64,000 nucleotides of DNA from assembly GCA_004026145.2 (NCBI GenBank), contig SWLE01000561.1, positions 61,001 to 125,000 of the forward strand, written 5' to 3'. A program made the translations under genes and the position numbers. This document shows positions 53,620-64,000 of the stretch, one piece after another (position 1 is the stretch's first letter; each line of letters opens with the position of its first letter). The stretch is from Takifugu bimaculatus. Taxonomy: Eukaryota > Chordata > Actinopteri > Tetraodontiformes > Tetraodontidae. The notes below the pieces were generated by a model, which ran no database searches, had not been told where the DNA came from, and saw only the letters and a list, made by a program, of their open reading frames with translations.

Positions 53620-55402
53620 TGGAACTTCCTGCAGTTCCTCACAGCTGGAATCAGGCGACGTCGTCCCTCATCTGAGGTGTTGTACTGCTGCAGGTTCAGC
53701 TCATCCAGAACCTCCTCTGACATCTGCAGCAGGTAGGCCAGAGCTGAACAGTGGATCACTGACAGTTCCCTCTTTGATATCTCCCCTGACTTCAGGAACT
53801 CTTGGATCTCCTGATGGACTGACTGATCCTTCATCTCCATCAGACAGTAGAAGATGTTGATGCTTCTGTCTGGGGAGATTCCATCACTGTTCTCCTCCTT
53901 CAGGTTGTTGAGGACCTTCTGGATGGTTTCTGGGTGGTTCTCCATCTGATCCAACAGTCCACCCAAGATCCTCTGATTGGACTCCAGAGAGAGACCATGA
54001 AGGAAGCGAACAAACAAGTCCAGGTGGCCATTTTCACTTTTGAGAGATTTCATTAGTGCTCTCCTGAGGAAGTCATCAAGAGATTTGACTGGTTCAGAAT
54101 ATTTTAGGAACTGATTTATAACCGCTGCGTCTTTCCTGGTGTAACAGTGGAACATGTAGACGGCAGCCAGAAACTCCTGAACGCTCAGATGAACAAAGCA
54201 GTAGACTGATTTCTGGAAGATCACACTCTCTCTCTTGAAGATCTCTGTACAAACTCCTGAGTACACCGACACCTCGGAGACGTCCAGTCCACATCGCTCC
54301 AGGTCTTCTGAGTAGAACATGATGTTTCCTTTCTCCAGATGTTCAAACGCCAGCCGACCCAACTTCAGAAGGAGTTCTTTATCAGCCTCAGTCAGTTCCT
54401 CTGGTCTCTGCTTTCCTCCATACTTCTGCTTCTTCCTCTTTATCTGAACCATCAGGAAGTGTGAGTAGAGGTCAGTCAGGGTTTGGGGCAGCTCTCCTCT
54501 CTGGTCTCTGGTCATCATGTCCTCCAGAACTATAGCAGCGATCCAGCAGAAAACTGGGATCAGACACATGATGTGGAGGCTCCTGGAGGCCTTGATGTGT
54601 GAGATGATTCTCTTGGACAGATCTTCATCACTGAACCTCCTCCTGAAGTACTCCTCCTTCTGGGAGTCAGTGAAGCCTCGTACTTCTGTGATCCTGTCAA
54701 CACACGAGGGAGGAATCTGATAGGCTGCTGCAGGTCTGGAGGTGATCCAGATGAGAGCTGAGGGAAGCAGGTTCCCCTGGATGAGGTTCACCAGGAGCAC
54801 ACCAACGGACGATACTTGTGTGACATCAGAGATGAGCTGATGCTTGTTGAAACCCAGTGAAAATCTGCTTTCATCCAGGCCATCAAAGATGAACAGAAGT
54901 TTCCACACAGTCAGATCTTCTGCTCTGATCTTCTGTAATGTTGGATGGAAAACATGAAGCAGTGAGAGAAGACTGTGCTGCTCATCTCTGATCAAGTTCA
55001 GCTCCCTGCATGAGAGCGGAAGCACCAGACTGATGTCTTGGTTCTCCAAACCTTCTGCCCAGTCCAGACTGAACTTCTGCACTGAGAAGGTTTTTCCAAC
55101 GCCGGCGACACCGTTGGTCAGAACCACTCTGATGTGTCTCTGTTGCTCAGATAAGACTTTGAAGATGTCCTGGCACTTGATTGGAGTGTCCTGGATGTTC
55201 TTCTTGGAGGTTCTCTCAAGCTGTCTCATCTCATGTTGTGTGTCCACCTCCTCACTTTGTCCCTCAGTGATGTAGAGCTCAGTGTAGATCTTGTTCAGCA
55301 GGGTTCCACTTCCTGCTTCATGAGTTCCTTCAGTCACATGTTCACATCTTCTCTTCAGACTCATCTTATGACCTTCTATCACCTCCTGCAGTTCACCACC
55401 CT
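53620..55402 (-). CDS. NLR-C large exon: FISNA-NACHT domains
   Basis: This is the central exon of the third NLRC3-like receptor. The acceptor is GTTTTAG before AGGGTGG and the donor is CCA followed by GTAAGTA, both normal. FISNA (GSGTLLNKIYTELYITEG), Walker A (GVAGVGKT), Walker B (LLFIFDGLDESR), ITSRPAAA and the LSVQEFLAA block are intact. C lacks the 45 nt that B has, as A does, and the last third is closer to A (EENSDGISPDRS) than to B (LNSDKFSPDRS). The flanking upstream intron, however, is B-like. Gene C looks complete: IRF-type promoter, leader exon, large exon and seven LRR exons, all open. Confidence 0.92.
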
Positions 55403-56944
55403 CTAAAACAAACAATCTTTTAAATCCTTTTACAATTGTCATCTACAGCAGTAACACAGATGTCCTCAACTGGAAAATATTCTGTCATGTTTGAATGATC
55501 GAAGCAACAGTCGGGTAATGACCCATCTCACTGTCAGTTTTATATGTTATGTCTTCTTATGTACACCTATTCTTTTATTTCATTGGGTTTCAACGTAATT
55601 TAGTCTATAACAACCATTTCCATGTCTTCCAAGAGTTTGCTTGGACTAAACAGCTGGTAAAAGCTGGATGATATTTAGAAAAACACATCAAACCTTCTCC
55701 AAACACATCATACTCAGCAGACCCATTGTCCTGTAAAGGTCACCTGCCTTCAACTCTTTAACACTTTCCAGAACTAAATGACTAAATGTTGCTAAATACT
55801 GTCTAAGCATTTAGGAAGGTCTTCAGAGGGTCCAGGGGTTCCAGTGGAACCAAACAAGAGCTCTCTGGATCTTCTCTTGCACATTGTAAATACACAAGTT
55901 GTTCCTTTATTCCGACCCAAAAGTATCTTATAAATACAAATGTACGAGCTTACGTGAGACGCTGTTGTTCAGGTCGGCGGTCTGCAGTTCAGTTCTCCGT
56001 TTCTTTTCACCCTCGGGACAGGAGGAATCTCCAATGGAAGCAGACCGTTTCTGATAGCTGTCAAAAATGGGAATAGTGGTTATACATGTCTACTGGGCGT
56101 TAGCAACGCCTAAGAAAGGCTGCGTTCACTTCTGCTTTCAGTTTGCTCTGACAGCTGAAGATTGAATGAACACTGAGCAAAAAATATAAAGTTATTTACG
56201 TTCTTACAAGCTTGTTTAGTTGGAGAAAAGTGTATTTGATTTAAGTGTTTAGTGGCTTTTCTTCATTGTGAATTTATGTTCAAAATAAAAGTGCCAAATC
56301 AGGAATATAAACTCATAGAATAGAACAAAAGTTCTCCATTTATGCTCCAAATACAGTCGTCTGGTCTCTGAAACTGATCATTAAATAGCACAGAGGTCAC
56401 GCGTATTCAAAAGCTTATTTCAACCATTTAGAAATGACTGATATTGTTGTCTATGGGTTTATTAGAACCAGGAGCCTATAAATAGACTTTTTAATGAATT
56501 TTCATGACATGTGGTGGAACAGTGTGGCAGAACAAGCTGCACAGACCTGCCATGTCTTACCCATCCGTATCTAAATGGAGAGCTGGAGCACTCTGCAATG
56601 ATGGATATTGTTGGGAAACTTTAAAATATATGCCTAGGAATTTTAGTGAGATGATGTTAACCCATGTAGGAGAAATGACCAGTTAAAAACAGAAGCAATT
56701 TTCAGTTTTAAAAGATTTACCACACTAAAATTAACATGGGAGTTAATGGGAGCGAACGCCTGACATGTTGGTGCACCGTTTCATTTTAAGGACCTGATGA
56801 ATTTCATTTTTCACGATAGTGGAGGCTAATACCCACAAAATGATGTTTTGTATGGTTGTGAAATGTTCTAAGGCAGAATTATGTGGTTCAGAAAACCTTA
56901 CTTTAAAGGTGAGCCTTGAGGTCTGATACCGAAGTTTAAAGGGT
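55403..56944 (-). other. NLR-C intron, B-type sequence
   Basis: This matches block B (28144-29655), including the tail of the B-type leader exon (GACCTCAAGGCTCACCTTTAAA and its GTAAGG donor). In C the start of that exon is missing. Confidence 0.6.
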
Positions 56945-57080
56945 GCCACACAAACACATCATCACGCTTTAGTTTTCTTACATTTGCTCTGAACTTCTGA
57001 AGTTTATTCCTCTACCTTTGGAGTGGTCACTCTTCAGGGACACACAGCTGGGCACTGTGGACTCTGCTCTGTCCTCGTCC
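56945..57080 (-). CDS. NLR-C N-terminal coding exon
   Basis: ATGGACGAGGA at about 57081 opens MDEDRAESTVPSCVSLKSDH, as in gene A, and the exon ends CAAAT at a GTAAGA donor near 56979. The acceptor is TTCCTCAG. Only about 35 bp further down, the sequence switches from A-type to B-type. Confidence 0.65.
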
Positions 57081-57081
57081 A

Positions 57082-57960
57082 TCCTGAGGAAACATCAGAA
57101 ATAGTGATGAGACTGTGATGAAGGTAAATAATCTGTAGAGGTTGGAGTTCAATAATCCCAATTCACTGCATTTTTATCAAACAGGAACATTTCTAATCCA
57201 TTCTGGATAACAACTGAATCAATAAATCAATGATGTCTCTGTATCATTTTCATGTTTTCAGAGTTTAAGCTGCTTTTTTTAACTGTTCCCTGCAGTGAGA
57301 AAAGAACTGGCACCTTTTCCAGCCCCTCATCCTGCAGCACTGAATGTGCTCTAAAGTTCTTTCCAGAGCAAACGTCTCTGCACTTGCAGCAACATGTTGT
57401 AGTCATGGATCCATGAGGAGAACCGGATACAGGAAACGCCCCCACTTTGATCCCAAAACCCAACTGGTGGCCAACGGTGGTCCGGCAACGACGGGGACGC
57501 TGGTCCATCGGGCCCACAACACTGCACAACACTGGTTTTCCACAGGCCAACATGGTGAAAGGACTGTCTTCAGCTCAGCCACTAAATTATCTGGTGCTAC
57601 ATAAACATACTAGTCAGGACTTTTTAACTTCCCTCCTTTGTTCTCCTCTTCAATTATTTCTATGATCCAAGTCCTCAAAGATCACTGCTCTATTTAAAAT
57701 AGATGAAAGAAATGACACCCACTCCTGCATTTCTTTCACAGTGGTTCCACAACATAGAACAATAAACCACTGTGAGAAAACGTGCAACATGAACCCAAAA
57801 TCCTTTTGGTGTCCTGTGATCCTGTGTGGATTTATTTAATTATTTTTAAAGTTTATTGTCTTAAATAATACCAAAATATCCAGCTGTAACCTGGACTGTT
57901 GAACAACTCTAATAACTTTATGAGCTTTTCACCTGTCACAAAATGTTGCTCTTCCTGCTT
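57082..57960 (-). other. NLR-C first intron
   Basis: This is shared with A. A 108-codon minus-strand frame (57227-57553) is longer than in A because of a 10-bp duplication (CACAACACTG). I recognise no domain. Confidence 0.35.
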
Positions 57961-57974
57961 CGTCTGAACAGAAT

Positions 57975-57986
57975 AGTTTCACTTTC
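57975..57986 (-). promoter_or_regulatory. ISRE upstream of NLR-C
   Basis: On the minus strand the sequence is GAAAGTGAAACT, an exact match to the interferon-stimulated response element consensus GAAANNGAAACT. It lies upstream of a candidate first exon with a splice donor. Gene A has GAAAGTGAAAGT at the same place. Confidence 0.55.
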
Positions 57987-58195
57987 ACTTTTAAAACCTA
58001 ATCAACAGATTTATGGCGTATATATTACTACCATTAAAGCATTCTGGGAGGGTTTAAAGTTCTTTTAGAATCAGTAGCAAAGAGCAGAAAAATAAACTAA
58101 ACTTCACTTAGAAAGACTATTCAACTGTAACTAAAGCCAGACTATAAGAATGTTAAATAAGACCTATTCATTTATAATGCATAACGATGTTTTGT

Positions 58196-58655
58196 CTGTG
58201 TAAATTCTCAGTCATCCAGGTCATTGTATCCAAGGTAGTTTTCTCTGTCAACTGGACTGGGTTTCTTCTCTTGAAGACGTTTCGCCTTCTATCCAGAAGG
58301 CTTCTTCAGTTCTGAAATCGCTTGGGAGAGAGCTTGAAAATATATAGCCCCTGTGGACCATTTGCATGCTAATGATCCGGGTGGTCACCTGAGAGTCGTT
58401 AGCAGGGTCGTTGGTCGGGTCGTTCACCTAGTTTCTAGGTGAACGACGAAACTAGGTGAACGACCCGACCAACGACCCTGCTAACGACTCTCAGGTGACC
58501 ACCCGGATCATTAGCATGCAAATGGTCCACAGGGGCTATATATTTTCAAGCTCTCTCCCAAGCGATTTCAGAACTGAAGAAGCCTTCTGGATAGAAGGCG
58601 AAACGTCTTCAAGAGAAGAAACCCAGTCCAGTTGACAGAGAAAACTACCTTGGAT
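58196..58655. mobile_element. Foldback insertion with 209-bp perfect arms
   Basis: Arms 58227-58435 and 58448-58656 are exact reverse complements with a 12-bp spacer. The 460-bp insert is flanked by a 15-bp target repeat, ATAACGATGTTTTGT (58181-58195 and 58656-58670), and the site is empty in block A near 4300. Block A also differs there by one base. The CTCAGTCATCCAGGTCAT start resembles a terminal sequence common in fish repeats, possibly of Penelope-type elements. No protein is encoded. Confidence 0.88.
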
Positions 58656-58827
58656 ATAACGATGTTTTGTGCTAAAACTAAATATGAAGTCTAGTTGAAT
58701 CAAATCTTGATTTTATCTCCAAACACAACTGTCAATTCTTTTCAATAATGCTCTTCGTTTCCACTCACCTTGTCAGTCTTCAGTCTTCCTGCTTAGTCTG
58801 AAAGGAATACTTTGAAAAACTGGTTTG

Positions 58828-59165
58828 TTGGGTTCCCAGTTTCTGGGACCGTTGTTGCGGGTGTCTACCTGCAGGGGGCGTGGAGGAGCCGCTCATCAGC
58901 CACAGTGGCCCCGCAGACACATGCACCTGCGGTCTCTCTTCAATCTCCCGTTAGATTTAAGGACAGAACTCCCGTCTGCCAGCGGCGGAGGGTTTTCGTC
59001 CTCATCGCCAAACCCTGACTTCTGTGGCTTGACTATTTTTGAGAGTTTTCCTCGCGGACTTGTTTTGGACTCTCTCGAGGTCTCTCCGCCTCTCTGAGAA
59101 CGCGGACCGAACTGTTCTTGTTCACTTTAAAATAAAGACGCTTTTCGGACACCATTCTCCGCCAT
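58828..59165 (+). mobile_element. Solo-LTR-like sequence (block C copy)
   Basis: This is the inverted partner of 3808-4146. It begins TGTTGGGTTCCCAGTTTCTG and has AATAAA near 59130. Confidence 0.55.
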
Positions 59166-60544
59166 TATTCAACCTGGTTAAATAAATAAGATTTATGATG
59201 CCTGACAGATTTGAAAGACTTGTAAAAGCAGCATATTTCTGCAGCCCTGGAGTCCAGGAGGAGCAGCAGAGGTCAGAATGTGTCGGAGCGCGTTTAACTA
59301 TTGTCTGCAGTCCCACGCGTGTCCACCGGGTGGCGGTAAAGTACCACATGATATTTCTCCTTTTTGGAACTTCTTCAGCTGCGTTGAGCTTTAAATCTTC
59401 ACCTGTCGCTCCCTTTAAGCTCTAAACTTTGCGGTTCTGTGTGTAGTTTGTTGGTTTAAATATTTTTGATGAATTCTGATGACGACTGAAACTGTCAATG
59501 ACCAATAGAAAGTTCGTCCATTTTTCTATAGTGTCACACATTTTCATTATTTGTCCGAACCGACGATCCTCTAAAGTCAGGCATCCTAAAGGTGGATGTT
59601 TTCTGAGGCCTGGAGGCTTTAAAGTGGCGCTTTTACCCACTTGTCCTCGTTCTGTTGGAAACTTGATACAAAAACCTTTTCTGGAGCTTCATGTTCTGCT
59701 TTTTTGAAGGAATGAAATGGTTTCATCAGCGCTGCCGGGGGCTGAGCAGGCTTCATAAATCTGAAGCTCTGAGATCCTTTAAAGATCTCCTGGAATCAGC
59801 AGATGGGGGTTTGATCAAAAACTGGAAGAATCAGTCAAGCTATCAAATCTTGACTCAGTCCAAGCGTGAACCAGTCCATCCAGAGCTGATTATGGCTCAG
59901 CCAGGAGGAAAGCACGGCCTGGGGGGGTTCATATGGAGCAGGCACACTCTGGCTCTATTGCTACTGAAAACAGCCCTTCAGCACAGCAGCCTGGAATACA
60001 GTTCTGGAGAACACCTGTTCCCAACAGAACCTGTTTAAAACGGGACCAGTAAAGATGCCCGGCGTGACCACGACCACGGGGAGAGAGGGGGGGGGGCAGA
60101 GACAGGCGGTAACGCCGCTGCCCACCGATTCACCTGGAAACAACAAAAACCCCAGCAGCTTGGACCCAATATGGCAGCGTGTTCCTCAGAAACGCTCCTC
60201 AAACTCTCCCCACAGCTTCATTGCTAAACAGGATTTGGGTTTTTTTGTCCGTGCTAAATGGAAAGTGTTTGTCCTTTGGTGGTCCAACAGGACCACGATT
60301 TGGATGGATGGATGATTTGATGTTATTGAGAATAAAAACAGCTGAAAATGGAAGCGGAGATGTTTCAGAGCACCAGAGTTCAGAAAGAGTTTCTAATCAA
60401 ACACCACCTGTTGGGAATGATGAATGGATGGATTTCTATTTAATTTAGACTAATTCAGACTAATTTTAACATCCTTTATGCCAGTTCCATAGAGCGTGCG
60501 CGCGCACACACACTAGCAAAGATGATATCCAAACAGCCAAATAA
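59166..60544. other. Upstream flank shared with block A
   Basis: This is the mirror image of 1626-3807 without the about 810 bp at A 2600-3425. It includes the unrecognised 115-codon frame at 59691-60038 (+). No gene was recognised. Confidence 0.4.
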
Positions 60545-60965
60545 ATGGGAGTCAAAAGAAATCATTTAAAGCTCATATGTCAGAGTCAAGGTCGAGGGTT
60601 TTCTATGGCCCCCGGGATGATATTGATTTATTATTAGAACCGGCCCACAGGCCGCAGATGTTTTACACAGGCCAATACTACATTTCCCACAATGCAACGG
60701 TGACAGTCTGAGCGGGAGGCGGCTTCATTTCATTATTTATCAATAGTCATTAGCATAACAGCAAAAGCTAACTTTCAGATACCCATAAAATGGCAAAAGG
60801 GAAGGTGGACACTGAGAACCGGGGGTTCAAACAAGGTGGGAGTGGGAGCACATGTTCACGGAGGCAGCTGGGAAACCTGGGTGTCTTCTGAGTGGAGAAA
60901 GGGTGGCGGTAATGAAAGAATATCATCTGAGACGCCATCATGAAGCTAAACACAGCCGATCTGTC
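60545..60965 (+). pseudogene. hAT transposase leader and first-exon fragment (copy 2)
   Basis: This is the same fragment as at 33700-33960, here with more of the hAT upstream region (60545-60700). MAKGKVDTENRG at 60790 is followed, after a frameshift, by MFTEAAGKPGCLLSGERVAV and LRRHHEAKHS. It joins the end of the DUF6729-like gene at about 60954 at exactly the same base as in copy 1. Confidence 0.75.
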
Positions 60966-61745
60966 TCTGAGCTTTGTCCTCCACACGCTTTTTGGTGGCC
61001 TCCAGCTCCCTCTGGAAAAACTCTGACGCGGCAAATTGTTCAAAGGGCATTCTGGGGTCAGAGAGTCCCTCAGCAGCATAAGTCTGATGCACCTTCCTTG
61101 AGCAGTAGAAGTAGCGAACAGGACCCTGCTGATAGAAAAAGTGGATGGAAGATCCACCCGTCCCATACCGAGACTTGGGCTGTCCACAGGCCAGACAGGG
61201 TTTCGTCTGTCTCATCTTCTGCTCTGGTCGCTGCTGCTGCTGCTCCATCTCTAGAATGCCCTGCACAATTTTTTCAATGGAATCCTGCGTCAGAGGCGTG
61301 GGCAGGGCGGCTGTGGGAGGAGTGACAACAGCCGTCTCCATGGTGACTACAGGAACGCTGGTTGTTTTGCTCCCCTCTGTCAAGGAGAACCACAGCTGTT
61401 GAGTCTCCAGGAGCTTCTCTGGGCTGGTGTTCAGAGAAGAACTGGTGTTCAACAGCTTTGCCAGATGCTTCACATAGCGGGATATGTGAAACCTGGTTGT
61501 GGGGCGGAGCGAGCTGTTCGGATCGGCCGCAGACCGATGGACCGTGTCTGCGTAGTCTGGATCCACGAGCCTCAGGATGTCCTTGTCCCCATGATGATAC
61601 TGCAGCAAACTATCAATAGCGTCTTTCATGGGAAGAGTCCAGCGTGTGTGGTCCAAGACAAACACTCCACCACCAGTCTTCATGGGTCCAGTGCGGGCGC
61701 TCCTCGGCGAGGACTTCAGCGGCAGGGGCAAAGCTCCAGAGACGT
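60946..61745 (-). pseudogene. DUF6729-like gene copy 2, last exon
   Basis: This has the same structure as 33951-34750: DHTRWTLPMKDAIDSLLQYH, middle region, CLACGQPKSRYGTGGSSIHF zinc-ribbon-like segment, and a C-terminus replaced by hAT sequence. A few residues differ from copy 1 (for example SRYG against SPYG). Confidence 0.7.
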
Positions 61746-61934
61746 CTGGAACACAAACAAAGCAATAATGCATCCTTAGTAACTCATATTATCGCGATAT
61801 GGGCTATTGAGAAAACACATTAATATCCATCCCTTAATAACAGAAAGTGTAATATTTAACACATCAAAAGATTGAGATACACTGACCACAACCTAACTAA
61901 ATCTATTTATTTTCAATCAATTTATTTGGAATCA

Positions 61935-62926
61935 TTAATTCCAACATGGCGCTCTGAAAAACCCGATTATCGTTGACCCGCCCACTGATCTTTCAGGATC
62001 CTGGTCATCCTCTGCTGGAATCTCCTTTACACGTCCAGCAGCAGAGAGATGGAAGCTGACAGGTGGCGCAGGGGGAAGCGACGGCACAGCAGTCGCTGTT
62101 GCCCCGCTGGAGGAAGGTGTTGCCCCAGGAGCATCGTCTGGAGCGGGAGGGGGCACAAGAGCCGAAGGCCGATCCCTCTTCTGCATTTTGTGTTTGTCCC
62201 AGTCCAGAGGGAGCGGACGGCAGCCCGGTTCTCTGGACTCCAGCCCAAACCTTTCTCCAGTGTCTCTGTCAGAGAGGTGAACGCAGGGCACTTGTCTTGT
62301 CCCGTCACTGCCATGGAAGCAGAGTTCAACTCCCACATTGAGGCAGGGTCAAAGACAGCAGGGAGGACGGCGCCGGGCTTCTTCATGTCTACCGGTCGCT
62401 GAAAGTTCCACCGCACAACGCCGGTCATGGCCTGGGCCTGGAACAGTTCAGGGGAGGCCTGCGTACCCGTGACCCACTGGGCCTGCTGGAAATGGTAGCC
62501 CTCCTGCTGAGATGTACCACGGACAGGGATCCAGACGGGGACTTTGGCACCTTCGCCCGCTACGTGGTTTAGCTGAAGGGTCCCTCCGTCCCTGTACATT
62601 ATCCCCTCAGACAGTTCTGGGTCACTGAGGCAACCACGGAGGATGTGAACCCTCTGAACGCGCCACGTCTTCAGAATGGATGGCTTGAAGAGTGGGACAT
62701 GGTTAGGGTCCGTGGCCAGGTGAAAGTGCTGCAGAACTCTCTCCACTCTCTCCAGCCGCTCGCTGGGTTGTGGAATTTTAGTTCTGCAGTGCTCTCGGAC
62801 GTGCCGTTTGGTGGGGTTGGCTGGACGGATTCCGCAGAACTCGTAGGCATCACGGAGCCTCTTCAGGTCTTCCTGATCGACCACAGAGAAGGCGGCAGAA
62901 AGGAGCTGGCAGAAAAGTGGTAGCCG
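61935..62926 (-). pseudogene. DUF6729-like gene copy 2, middle region
   Basis: The frame reads FCQLLSAAFSVVDQEDLKRL, IRPANPTKRHVREHCRTKIP, SILKTWRVQRVHILRGCLSD, GTSQQEGYHFQQAQWVTGTQ and VFDPASMWEL, then joins NSASMAVTGQDKCPAF and the proline-rich part, with a frameshift near 62278. Most of this is absent from copy 1. At its upper end it is fused to the core exon at GGCTACCAC, losing the coding stretch in between, so copy 2 is broken at a different place from copy 1. Confidence 0.7.
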
Positions 62927-62939
62927 GCCTTTTCCACCC

Positions 62940-63984
62940 CAGCGTGGCTGTACCTCTGGGCCATTCCTTGCTACATCGGATGCAGGGACCTTTCTGTCTC
63001 AGCCTGAACCATCACCCAGGACACAATGAGCCAGTTCTCATTCATCACTGCGAAACTGGACATGGCTCCAGATGCCAGTGTCACCTTCCTCGCCATCTTC
63101 CTCGTGTGGTCCGACCTGAAAACCTGCCCCAACGTGCCCTGGAGGAGCTTGGTCAGAGACGGCTGTTGACGCTTGAACTCATCCAGCAGGCAGTCAGTCA
63201 GGTAGAATCCGGACACAGACACCCCACCCCAACCTTCTTGGTCCTCGTATGGCCCGAAAGCACGTGGCCGATCTTCCATCCTCACGTACTGGCCGATGGT
63301 TCTCTGTCCGTACGCCCCAGCCTCGGCCTCCCTGACGTTCTGTACGGCGTGCAGATACGCCAGGTGAGCTCGTTCATACTTGAGGTGCATGAGCTCATTC
63401 ACCTGGTTCGCCATATCGGTCGGTGACTTGCCAGAACGCCGCAGTTCATCCATTACCGACTTGCACGCAGCCTTCTTGTAAGTCAGGAATGCAGGCAAAA
63501 GGTTAGTAAAGCGCACGGGCAGCTTCTCCACCCATGGAGGGTTGTCAGCGGACCAGTTCCTGCGACAGGCCTTGCAGCAGAGTCGCGAGGAAAAGATCAA
63601 ATACTGGCCACGGACGCTGACGATCACTCCAGGTCTGCCCACGCCTGCAGAGACCACCTGAGGACGAGGACAGCTATGGAGGCACGGCAGGATGTCATTG
63701 TTCCTCAACCTGACCATGATGTGGCTCTCTGGCTTCCAAATGAAAAATGGATGGAGCTGAAAAAAGTTGGGGGACGGGAGCTCAGCCACCATGTCCAGTA
63801 GCTCCGGCTGAGGAGGAAGACGCCAAAGAGAAATTGCGTTCCCAGGGTTATGCACTGGTCGGGACCCAGGCCACAACCCAAGTTGTTGAAGCTCCGTCCT
63901 CATCCACAGCTTTTGATGTTGTGAGCAGATCCACTTGCTCATGTCGTGGTCAGGGACAGGCATGGGAACAGGAGCTATGGGAAC
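62940..63984 (-). pseudogene. DUF6729-like gene copy 2, core exon, partial at window edge
   Basis: From VPDHDMSKWI (about 63955) the frame runs without shift through LPPQPELLDMVAELPSPNFF, HPFFIWKPESHIMVRLRNND, CCKACRRNWSADNP, FLTYKKAACKSVMDELRRSG, YGQRTIGQYVRMEDRPRAFG and FRSDHTRKMARKV to SLHPM and a TAG at 62971-62973. Copy 1 has the same TAG. The frame is then readable as AQRYSHAGVEKAGYH. Apart from the stop, this copy of the core is intact, unlike copy 1. Exons further upstream lie beyond base 64000. Confidence 0.72.
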
Positions 63985-64000
63985 TAGGATAAAGTAAAGA

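Larger units (their letters stand above)
47288..60720 (-). repeat. Segmental duplication block C
   Basis: Its lower part is a direct copy of block B (21128-29800) and its upper part, from 56944 on, is the mirror image of block A only. The inner NLR part is common to all three. The DUF6729/hAT block follows at 60.55 kb. Confidence 0.85.

Noticed and set aside
60852..61325. 157-codon plus-strand frame starting in the hAT fragment
   Set aside because: Only the first third is hAT-derived; the rest is antisense of the DUF6729-like last exon, so it is a chance fusion frame and not a ZBED gene.

Overview
The window is teleost fish DNA. It carries FISNA-NACHT NLR genes of the NLRC3-like, fish-expanded type, spliced genes with GT-AG introns, L2/CR1 LINEs with an SGNH-esterase ORF1, hAT and pogo transposons, and a tRNA-like teleost repeat. 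No species can be named from the sequence. The region is a recently rearranged innate-immune gene cluster packed with transposons.

Layout: (1) 1-1425 is a broken L2-type LINE. (2) 1425-13130 is block A: upstream flank, promoter and NLR gene A on the plus strand (one large FISNA-NACHT exon, six LRR exons, no B30.2 exon). (3) 12.6-14.75 kb is a 3' flank that recurs inverted at 31.86-33.58 kb (block D). (4) 14.75-19.0 kb holds two hAT relics, a pogo element and a scrap of NLR 3' end, followed by an orphan PGAP2-like exon (19.2 kb) and a 5'-truncated L2 (19.56-21.13 kb). (5) 21.13-29.8 kb is NLR gene B, minus strand, four LRR exons. (6) 31.86-39.3 kb is block D: an NLR 3' tail joined to a DUF6729-like gene, minus strand, broken. 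(7) 39.7 kb has a 5S rRNA-like sequence; 41.07-44.7 kb a 3'-truncated L2; 44.8-45.2 kb the last two exons of a serpin; 45.4-46.0 kb a 32-bp minisatellite; 46.0-46.6 kb the last exons of an acetylcholine receptor delta subunit, damaged. (8) 47.29-60.72 kb is NLR gene C, minus strand, seven LRR exons, with an upstream flank that is the mirror image of block A. (9) 60.7-64.0 kb is a second, differently broken copy of the DUF6729-like gene, cut by the window edge.

A and C form large inverted repeats; B and C are direct repeats; the two hAT/DUF6729 blocks are direct repeats. The NLR genes would act as cytosolic nucleotide-dependent sensors or regulators of innate immunity, and an IRF-type element in the A and C promoters suggests interferon control. 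The three NLRs differ mainly by gain and loss of 174-nt LRR cassettes, by mosaic 5' ends, and by one GC splice donor in B. The strongest new observations are the LRR exon/intron cassette shuffling, a deletion junction filled by a templated insert at 33.58-33.70 kb, a perfect 209-bp foldback insertion in C, and the paired, differently broken DUF6729-like genes fused to a hAT zinc-finger exon. All comparisons were made by eye, and exon boundaries may be off by a base or two.
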